From positions 1 through 11,584 of the forward strand of contig JAJTHO010000005.1 in the NCBI GenBank assembly GCA_021297975.1: a stretch of DNA of 11,584 nt, read 5' to 3'. This stretch comes from Alphaproteobacteria bacterium. GTDB lineage: Bacteria > Pseudomonadota > Alphaproteobacteria > JAJTHO01. The notes under the pieces were generated by a model. It did no database searches, was not told the origin of the DNA, and saw only the letters and a list, made by a program, of their open reading frames with translations. Position numbers and translations under genes: made by a program. This document shows, in pieces, positions 7,388-11,584 of the stretch; positions within the stretch are counted from its first letter, which is position 1; each line of letters opens with the position of its first letter.

Positions 7388-7639
7388 CTACAGTTTTTTC
7401 AAAGCTTCAGACAGCATGACTTTTTCCGACGCGTTCAGCGCCTCAATCAGCGTGGGCTTACGCTGCATCTCGCTGATGCTGGCTTCATAGACTTTCAGCA
7501 GTTTATTTTTATCGTCTTGCAAGGGCACGATGCTCGCAACGTCTTGCTGCGTCAGGTGCTGTGTTTCCTCATCAAGGATACTGGTCAGGCGTGTTGCCGC
7601 CTCAAGCAGTAAAGATGCGGTTTTGTGGGCGTTTGCCAT
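7388..7639 (-). CDS. flgN: FlgN-family export chaperone, N-terminal part ending at a premature TAG
   Basis: The frame from the ATG at 7639 gives 83 residues and stops at TAG. The product is a helical, charged protein with repeated heptad-like leucines (LLLEAATRLTSILDEETQHL, VASIVPLQDDKNKLLKVYEA), ending SEALKKL. FlgN proteins are cytoplasmic type III chaperones for the junction proteins FlgK and FlgL, and this gene sits directly upstream of them. A GGAGG site within the flgJ end (7646-7650) lies ~6 nt before the start, so translation should be strong. The reading frame continues unchanged after the stop for another 64 codons of FlgN-like sequence, so the product is probably truncated. Conserved family residues are few, so the name depends partly on context. 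Confidence 0.72.
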   Translation of the reverse strand: MANAHKTASLLLEAATRLTSILDEETQHLTQQDVASIVPLQDDKNKLLKVYEASISEMQRKPTLIEALNASEKVMLSEALKKL

Positions 7640-7640
7640 A

Positions 7641-8099
7641 TCAGGCCTCCATCAACTTAATCATGTGGTCACGAACGTGTTTGGCGATGCCAAGGCCGCC
7701 GTTTTCCGTTGCCAGCATCTTGCCGTATTCATTCACAAGGAAACTGCGGTAGTGTTCTTCGCCGATACCGCCGCCAAAGAGGCCATTGGTTTCAACGGTT
7801 TCAAACATGGGTTGCAGCAACTGGCCGATGGCCATGGCTTCAAATTCTTTTGCTTTTTTATCAATCTCGCGCAGCTTTTCCGGTGTCAGCTTGCTGTCTT
7901 TTTGGCCTTTGGCGGGGGCTGTGGTTGTTGCGGCGGGCGCGATATTCAGCTGTTCTTCAGCGAGTGCGCCCAGCGTTTCGGCAAAACTTGCCTTCGGGGC
8001 GCTGTTGTTTTGCTGTATAGCCGCGCCCGGCTTCCCGGCGGGAACAGCGGCGTGGAGTTGGCGTTCAAACTGCGCCAGATCGGTGCTTGTTAGGGGCAT
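7641..8099 (-). CDS. flgJ: FlgJ-like flagellar rod-binding protein (rod-binding domain only)
   Basis: The protein is 152 residues long from the ATG at 8099. The first ~70 residues are an Ala/Gln-rich, poorly ordered region. Residues ~80-150 form the rod-binding domain: KAKEFEAMAIGQLLQPMFE (83-101), GLFGGGIGEEHYRSFLVNEYG (106-126), GLGIAKHVRDHMIKLMEA. There is no peptidoglycan hydrolase domain, as in other alphaproteobacterial versions, where a separate muramidase opens the wall. It acts in the periplasm as the rod cap or scaffold. The frame is open further upstream to 8288, but the shorter start is chosen. It has AAAGG about 6 nt upstream and lies 13 nt downstream of the start point predicted by a sigma-54-like box, and the extra upstream residues look non-coding. 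It ends 1 bp before flgN starts. Confidence 0.87.
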   Translation of the reverse strand: MPLTSTDLAQFERQLHAAVPAGKPGAAIQQNNSAPKASFAETLGALAEEQLNIAPAATTTAPAKGQKDSKLTPEKLREIDKKAKEFEAMAIGQLLQPMFETVETNGLFGGGIGEEHYRSFLVNEYGKMLATENGGLGIAKHVRDHMIKLMEA

Positions 8100-8122
8100 A
8101 GGATAACCTTTACGAGGAGTGA

Positions 8123-8138
8123 TGCGAAAATCGTGCCA
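8123..8138 (-). promoter_or_regulatory. Sigma-54-like -24/-12 promoter upstream of flgJ
   Basis: On the reverse strand TGGCACG-ATTT-TCGCA keeps the invariant GG and GC pair at the correct 10-bp spacing and differs from the consensus TGGCACG-N4-TTGCA at one base. The predicted transcription start is near 8112, leaving a 13-nt leader containing AAAGG before the flgJ ATG. Alphaproteobacterial middle and late flagellar operons often use RpoN with a FlbD/FleQ-type activator. The near-identical box before flgI supports real function. Confidence 0.72.
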
Positions 8139-8195
8139 TGTTTGAAGAAGCGGATTTTTCTTCGTTTTTATGGGGGCATGTGCTAGATTTTTATC

Positions 8196-8456
8196 ATGCC
8201 GACGATAAGCTATTTCCTTGGAATTTTTATTCAAATGCATTGGAAAGACCATGCCCCGCCGCATTTCCATGCGCTCTATGCCGAGCATGAAGCGGCCTAT
8301 AATATTCAGGAATTAAGCTTACTCAGCGGCTCTTTACCCAAGCGCGCACACGCCTTTGTTTTGGAATGGGCGGCGTTGCATCAACAAGAACTTATGGACA
8401 ATTGGACACTATGCCGGAGCAATCAAACGCCCCGCAGTATTATTCCCCTGGAGTAG
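8196..8456 (+). CDS. DUF4160 family protein, first gene of a DUF4160/DUF2442 pair
   Basis: The 86-residue protein has the family layout: MPTISYFLGIFIQMHWKDHA, then PPHFHALYAEHEAAYNIQEL with the conserved P-H-x-H segment (about 22-25). It continues with GSLPKRAHAFVLEWAALHQQ, ELMDNWTLC and a C-terminus ending IPLE. Biochemical function is unknown to me; DUF4160 genes are repeatedly found next to DUF2442 genes and have been suggested to form toxin-antitoxin-like modules. It overlaps the DUF2442 gene by 46 bp in another frame. The pair runs opposite to all surrounding flagellar genes and separates flgI from flgJ, which points to an insertion. It ends in TAG, showing that amber works as a normal stop here. 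The Shine-Dalgarno is weak. Confidence 0.8.
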   Translation: MPTISYFLGIFIQMHWKDHAPPHFHALYAEHEAAYNIQELSLLSGSLPKRAHAFVLEWAALHQQELMDNWTLCRSNQTPRSIIPLE

Positions 8457-8743
8457 TGCTGCCCCCTGTTGTTGTCACATCGCCATGGCGGGTAGACCAG
8501 GTTGCGCCGTTGCCGGACTATCGGTTTCGGGTGCGCTTTCGCGATGGCCTCACGGGTGATGTGGATATGTTTCGTTTGGTGCACAGCCCAGACGCGGGTG
8601 TTTTTGCGAGTTTGAAAGACCCGCAGCTTTTTGCGAGCATGTTTGTTGCGCTGGGCGTTGTAACATGGCCAAACGGGGTTGATTTGGCTCCTGATACCAT
8701 GCACGCGCAGATTAAGCAGCATGGCCAATGGTTTGTTGAATAA
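8411..8743 (+). CDS. DUF2442 family protein, partner of the DUF4160 gene
   Basis: The product is 110 residues from the ATG at 8411. An in-frame ATG at 8366 would add 15 residues, but these lie well inside the DUF4160 gene and look non-coding. The domain runs from WRVDQVAPLPDYRFRVRFRD through GLTGDVDMFRLV and VFASLKDPQLFASMFVALG to VVTWPNGVDLAPDTMHAQI. The WPNGVDLAPD motif is the family signature. Function is unestablished; it is a likely partner, possibly antitoxin, of the DUF4160 protein. A GGACA about 10 nt upstream may serve as ribosome site, helped by coupling to the overlapping gene. It ends 5 bp before the end of flgI on the other strand, with no visible terminator between them. Confidence 0.8.
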   Translation: MPEQSNAPQYYSPGVVLPPVVVTSPWRVDQVAPLPDYRFRVRFRDGLTGDVDMFRLVHSPDAGVFASLKDPQLFASMFVALGVVTWPNGVDLAPDTMHAQIKQHGQWFVE

Positions 8744-8748
8744 AGCGC

Positions 8749-9867
8749 TTACATCACTTCAATTTCGGCCTGTAACGCCCCGGAAGCCTTGATACTTTGC
8801 AGGATGGCAATCAAATCACGTGGTGAGATACCGAGCGCATTCAGCCCAGAGACCAGCTCTTGCAAGGATACGCCTTCAGAAAGCACGCCCAGTTTGTTAC
8901 CATCTTCGGTGACTTCAATCTCCGTCCGGGGAACAACGACGGTCTCGCCGTTTTCAGAAAAGGGGCTGGGCTGACTGACGAGCGGCGTTTCCGTTACTTT
9001 GATGGTCAGGTTGCCTTGGGCAATCGCAACCGTGCTGATGCGAACGTTCTGGCCGATAACAACGATGCCGGATTGCTCATCAATAACAACTTTGGCCGGT
9101 AAATCGGGCTGTACGGGGAGTTGCTCAATCCGGGTCATCAGACCCGCCACATCGCCGTTAAACGCGGCCGGAACGGCCACGTTCACGGTGCCGGAATCGA
9201 GCGATTGCGCCACTTGGCTGCCCAGATTCTGGTTGATGGCGGCGGCAACACGGCGGGCGGTGGTAAAATCGGCGTTGCGCAGGGTGAGGGTTACTTTGTC
9301 CAGACTGCTGAGTTTGAAGCCGAGTTCGCGCTCAACGATGGCGCCGTTGGCAATGCGGCCACTGGTGGGCACGCCTTTGGTGATGCTGGCCGCAGCGCCG
9401 CCAGCAGAAAAGCCGCCAATCGCAACGGGGCCTTGGGCAACGGCGTAAACCTCACCGTCCGCTGCAAGCAGCGGGGTTACAACCAGTGTCCCGCCCAGCA
9501 GGCTTTTCGCATCGCCAATCGCCGATACGGTCACATCAATGCGGGTTCCCTGGCGGGCAAAAGCGGGCAGGGTGGCGGTGACCATCACGGCGCAAATGTT
9601 ATTCGTGGAGAGGCTGTTGCTGCGGGCGTTCACGCCTAATCTATCCAGCATGCCGACGATGCTTTCCTTGGTAAAGATAGCTTTATTAAGGGAATCGCCG
9701 GTGTTGTTAAGACCGACAACCAGGCCGTATCCCACCAGCATGTTATCGCGCACGCCTTCAAAATCGGTGATGTCTTTGATGCGGGTTACGGCCTGTGCGG
9801 GCTGAGGGCAGGCAAGCGCGAACACGAGGAGCGCGACAAAAAGCCGAACGGGCAGGGAATATCTCAT
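8749..9867 (-). CDS. flgI: Flagellar P-ring protein FlgI
   Basis: The 372-residue protein has a signal peptide (MRYSLPVRLFVALLVFALAC, cleavage expected after AQA at residue 26). The mature protein opens with the highly conserved RIKDITDFEGVRDNMLVGYG, then LVVGLNNTGDSLNKAIFT. Later family stretches include GVNARSNSLSTNNICAVMVT and, near the end, SLQELVSGLNALGISPRDLI. FlgI is exported by Sec to the periplasm and assembles the P ring around the distal rod in the peptidoglycan. The usual neighbour flgH (L ring) is absent on the upstream side; instead a repeat element and metK follow. A sigma-54-like box ends only 11 bp before the ATG, which would give an almost leaderless mRNA. No Shine-Dalgarno is visible, consistent with that. 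Confidence 0.94.
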   Translation of the reverse strand: MRYSLPVRLFVALLVFALACPQPAQAVTRIKDITDFEGVRDNMLVGYGLVVGLNNTGDSLNKAIFTKESIVGMLDRLGVNARSNSLSTNNICAVMVTATLPAFARQGTRIDVTVSAIGDAKSLLGGTLVVTPLLAADGEVYAVAQGPVAIGGFSAGGAAASITKGVPTSGRIANGAIVERELGFKLSSLDKVTLTLRNADFTTARRVAAAINQNLGSQVAQSLDSGTVNVAVPAAFNGDVAGLMTRIEQLPVQPDLPAKVVIDEQSGIVVIGQNVRISTVAIAQGNLTIKVTETPLVSQPSPFSENGETVVVPRTEIEVTEDGNKLGVLSEGVSLQELVSGLNALGISPRDLIAILQSIKASGALQAEIEVM

Positions 9868-9878
9868 AGCAAAATCTA

Positions 9879-9894
9879 TGCGAAAACCGTGCCA
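9879..9894 (-). promoter_or_regulatory. Sigma-54-like -24/-12 promoter upstream of flgI
   Basis: On the reverse strand TGGCACG-GTTT-TCGCA differs from the flgJ box at one base in the variable spacer and from the RpoN consensus at one base. The GG/GC spacing is correct. The predicted start point falls at about 9868, one base before the flgI ATG, so either the mRNA is leaderless or this box plays another role. The shared word with the flgJ region is ATGCGAAAAYCGTGCCA on the + strand. Confidence 0.68.
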
Positions 9895-9934
9895 GCTGTT
9901 GTTTTTTGCGGTGCACCACTTGATGCGCTAGAGC

Positions 9935-10050
9935 GTCATCCTGAGCGGCGCAAAACCGATAGGTTTTGCAGAGCCGAAGGATCTCCCTTAGAATCATTGG
10001 AGATTCCTCGACGGCACAAAACCTAAAGGTTTTGTTTGCTCGGAATGACG
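9935..10050. repeat. Palindromic repeat element, copy 1 (downstream of metK)
   Basis: The element begins CGTCATCCTGAG and ends CTCGGAATGACG, so its ends are imperfect inverted repeats. Inner arms GAAGGATCTCC (9976-9986) and GGAGATTCCTCG (9999-10010) also pair around the centre. Each half holds its own hairpin: GCAAAACC-GATA-GGTTTTGC (9950-9969) and ACAAAACC-TAAA-GGTTTTGT (10016-10035). It begins 15 bp after the metK stop in the transcript direction and may act as its terminator or mRNA stabiliser. It has no coding capacity. The GTCATTCC/GGATCTCC style recalls short repeats common in several alphaproteobacterial genomes; that is from memory. Confidence 0.85.
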
Positions 10051-10065
10051 CCCTTTAAAAAAGGC

Positions 10066-11229
10066 TTACTTAAACGCGGCTTTCAGATCGTCCACGAGAT
10101 CCAATTTCTCCCATGAAAACGCGCCGTTTTCCTGCGGCGCGCGGCCAAAGTGACCGTAAGAGGCCGCCACTTTATAAATAGGCCGGTTCAGCTTCAAATG
10201 GCTGCGGATGCCTTTCGGGGTTAAATCCATAAAGCGGCGCAGGGCGGGCGCTACCAGTTCTTCCTTGATTTTAGAGGTATCATGGAAATTCAGGTACACC
10301 GACAGCGGCTCAGCAACGCCGATGGCATAGGACAATTGCAGGGTGCAGCGTTCGGCAATGCCGGCGGCAACAATGTTTTTCGCCAAATACCGCGCCGCAT
10401 AGGCGGCAGAGCGGTCAACCTTTGTCGGGTCTTTGCCTGAGAATGCGCCGCCGCCGTGGGGCGCTGCGCCGCCGTAGGTATCCACAATGATTTTCCGTCC
10501 GGTTAAGCCCGCATCACCATCGGGCCCGCCGATGACAAAGCGACCGGTGGGGTTGATGTAATACTGGTCTTCTTTCGGCAACCAACCCGCCGGAATAACT
10601 TTTTTAATATAATGACGCACCACTTCATGCACGTCTTTTGCGCTCATGGCTTCGTCATGCTGGTGGGATACAACAATCGAGGTTGTGCGCACCGGCTTTT
10701 CGTTTTCATACAATAAGCTGACTTGGCTTTTTGCATCGGGCCCGAGGCCTTTGAGTTCGCCCGAATGGCGCGCTTCGGAAAGGGCGCGCAAAATGGCGTG
10801 TGAGTAATAAATCGGGGCGGGCATGTAATCGGGGGTTTCTTTACAGGCATAGCCAAACATGATGCCCTGATCGCCCGCGCCCTCGGCTTTGTCGCTGGTC
10901 TCGTCAACACCAACCGCGATATCCTGCGATTGCTCATGGATGTGGTTTTCAACCGATAAGGTTTTCCAGTGAAAACCCTTCTGCTCATAGCCAATATCTT
11001 TAACCGTCTGGCGAACCACGCGCTCAATAACCTCAGGCGTAATCACATCGGGCCCGCGCACTTCACCGGCCAGAACAACACGACCCGTTGTTGCAAGTGT
11101 CTCACACGCAACGCGGGCGTAGGGGTCTGCGGTAAGATAAGTATCTAAAATCGCATCGGAAATTTGATCGCAAATTTTATCGGGGTGGCCTTCGGAAACG
11201 GATTCACTGGTAAAAACAAAACTAGACAC
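10066..11229 (-). CDS. metK: S-adenosylmethionine synthetase (methionine adenosyltransferase) MetK
   Basis: The 387-residue protein matches the usual family length. Landmarks in order: VSEGHPDKICDQISD (11-25, including the active-site His), GDQGIMFGYA (119-128, methionine/ATP site), DAGLTGRK (239-246), GGGAFSGKDPTKVDRSAAY (259-277, phosphate-binding loop), and a conserved end with GHFGR (359-363). It makes SAM from ATP and methionine in the cytoplasm, the methyl donor for enzymes such as RsmB at the other edge. The start is GTG at 11229, with AAGGAG 9 nt upstream and a TTGACG promoter. The sequence is intact with no sign of decay. Palindromic elements lie on both sides of the gene. No SAM riboswitch was recognised in the leader, which is only about 27 nt. 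Confidence 0.97.
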   Translation of the reverse strand: MSSFVFTSESVSEGHPDKICDQISDAILDTYLTADPYARVACETLATTGRVVLAGEVRGPDVITPEVIERVVRQTVKDIGYEQKGFHWKTLSVENHIHEQSQDIAVGVDETSDKAEGAGDQGIMFGYACKETPDYMPAPIYYSHAILRALSEARHSGELKGLGPDAKSQVSLLYENEKPVRTTSIVVSHQHDEAMSAKDVHEVVRHYIKKVIPAGWLPKEDQYYINPTGRFVIGGPDGDAGLTGRKIIVDTYGGAAPHGGGAFSGKDPTKVDRSAAYAARYLAKNIVAAGIAERCTLQLSYAIGVAEPLSVYLNFHDTSKIKEELVAPALRRFMDLTPKGIRSHLKLNRPIYKVAASYGHFGRAPQENGAFSWEKLDLVDDLKAAFK

Positions 11230-11238
11230 GCGCTACAA

Positions 11239-11244
11239 CTCCTT
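11239..11244 (-). promoter_or_regulatory. Ribosome binding site supporting the GTG start of metK
   Basis: AAGGAG on the reverse strand lies 9 nt before GTG at 11229. No in-frame ATG with an equal site is nearby, so the GTG is accepted as the start; MSSFVFTSESVSEGHPDK is the normal family opening. Confidence 0.75.
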
Positions 11245-11263
11245 ATTCACATGATGGAAAAAC

Positions 11264-11291
11264 CGTGTAACCAGAGTAGAAATAACGTCAA
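11264..11291 (-). promoter_or_regulatory. Candidate housekeeping promoter of metK (TTGACG-N16-TACACG)
   Basis: On the reverse strand TTGACG (11291-11286) and TACACG (11269-11264) are separated by 16 bp. The start point would be near 11257, giving a leader of roughly 27 nt that contains AAGGAG. The -35 matches the alphaproteobacterial preference; the -10 is weak, like that of the XRE gene. Confidence 0.5.
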
Positions 11292-11335
11292 GGTTTTTTC
11301 ATGAAATCACTATATCAACGGCTACTTTTTAATGA

Positions 11336-11454
11336 CGTCATTCCGAGCAAGCAAAACCACAAGGTTTTGTGCCGTCGAGGAATCTCCGTGTTATTTTGGG
11401 GGGAGATCCTTCGATTCCGCAAAACCTTGTGGTTTTGCTCCACTCAGGATGACG
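11336..11454. repeat. Palindromic repeat element, copy 2 (upstream of metK, inverted relative to copy 1)
   Basis: The element begins CGTCATTCCGAGC and ends CTCAGGATGACG. Its reverse complement aligns along its length with the element at 9935-10050: same ends, same GGAGATTCCTCGACGGC arm, same GAAGGATCTCC arm. Its hairpins are GCAAAACC-ACAA-GGTTTTGT (11351-11370) and GCAAAACC-TTGT-GGTTTTGC (11419-11438), whose loops are reverse complements of each other. It lies 44 bp upstream of the metK -35 box and 25 bp before the rightward SDR gene. A short open frame across it (11301-11483) is a by-product of the repeat. Confidence 0.85.
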
Positions 11455-11479
11455 CCTCTAAATGGGCTCAGGCATTAAG

Positions 11480-11584
11480 ATGAAATCGGTTTTACTCTTT
11501 GGTGCGGGTTATAGTGCAAGCGCGTGGGCGGCTAGTTTACCCGGCGATGTGATAGTGCACCGCACGCGCCGCCGCATGGTGGAT
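11480..11584 (+). CDS. SDR-type NAD(P)-binding protein, N-terminal fragment (cut by window edge)
   Basis: The frame is open for 35 codons to the window edge: MKSVLLFGAGYSASAWAASL then PGDVIVHRTRRRMVD. The beta strand plus glycine-rich turn (FGAGYSA, residues 7-13) and the following VIVHRTRR strand-arginine pattern fit a Rossmann NAD(P)-binding fold. Alphaproteobacterial YeeZ-like NAD-dependent epimerase/dehydratases start in this way (FGxGYSA). Only the cofactor-binding start is visible, so substrate and exact family are unknown. An alternative in-frame ATG at 11462 would add six residues (MGSGIK) but lacks a ribosome site; CAGG about 7 nt before 11480 supports the chosen start. It is divergent from metK across a 250-bp gap holding the repeat element. 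Confidence 0.6.
   Translation, partial: MKSVLLFGAGYSASAWAASLPGDVIVHRTRRRMVD

Noticed and set aside
7405..7411. A-run in flgN as a programmed frameshift site explaining the premature stop
   Set aside because: The sequence after the stop continues in the same frame, so a single slip would leave the FlgN-like frame rather than enter it.
8144..8170. Possible terminator GAAGAA...TTCTTC followed by a T run between flgJ and DUF4160
   Set aside because: The stem is six mostly A/T pairs and no transcript is expected to enter it in the needed direction; too weak to call.
8100..8288. Upstream extension of flgJ by 63 codons
   Set aside because: The added residues run through the sigma-54-like box and into the DUF4160 gene on the other strand. 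The ATG at 8099 has a ribosome site and a suitable leader.
11230..11335. SAM riboswitch in the metK leader
   Set aside because: The predicted leader is only about 27 nt and no SAM-I, SAM-II or SAM-V style conserved core was recognised.
11301..11483. 60-codon rightward open frame upstream of the SDR gene
   Set aside because: It runs through the palindromic element and consists largely of the translated hairpin repeats; no ribosome site or family resemblance.

Overview
The window looks like chromosomal DNA from a flagellated alphaproteobacterium. This is an inference from three things: a DUF1674 (SdhE/SDHAF4-type) protein, the LTFQQVQKYE-type XRE regulator that is common in that class, and a flagellar gene set with a FlgJ made only of the rod-binding domain. 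The order within the class (Rhodospirillales-like or another deep group) cannot be decided from sequence reading alone. Both edges cut genes: the 16S rRNA methyltransferase rsmB at the left and an NAD(P)-binding SDR-type protein at the right.

Left part (1-3488). rsmB reads leftward from a 42-bp intergenic gap shared with a rightward gene set. That set is a 57-residue DUF1674 protein followed by dgcN and dgcA, which overlap by 4 bp (ATGA). DgcN and DgcA match the two-enzyme D-glutamate degradation pair, in which D-Glu is N-acetylated and the product is then racemised. A separate XRE regulator follows, with its own TTGACG-type promoter, and it meets fliW tail to tail within four shared bases.

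Middle part (3485-9867). A leftward flagellar cluster reads flgI, flgJ (rod-binding domain only), flgN, flgK, flgL, fliW. It covers the P ring, the rod, export of the hook-filament junction proteins, the junction proteins themselves, and the FliW factor that links flagellin to CsrA. Near-identical sigma-54-like -24/-12 boxes (TGGCACG-N4-TCGCA) lie just before flgI and just before flgJ. Two features are unusual. First, flgN has an in-frame amber codon at codon 84 of an otherwise intact 148-residue reading frame. Second, a two-gene DUF4160/DUF2442 module on the opposite strand sits between flgI and flgJ. FlgK is long (731 residues) and carries what looks like a duplicated domain.

Right part (9868-11584). 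The SAM synthetase gene metK reads leftward with a GTG start, a good ribosome binding site and a TTGACG promoter. It is flanked on both sides by ~116-119 bp palindromic elements in opposite orientation. Each element contains two GCAAAACC/GGTTTTGC hairpins whose loops differ between copies. No tRNA, rRNA, CRISPR array, insertion-sequence transposase or convincing riboswitch was seen. No gene-free stretch exceeds 300 bases.
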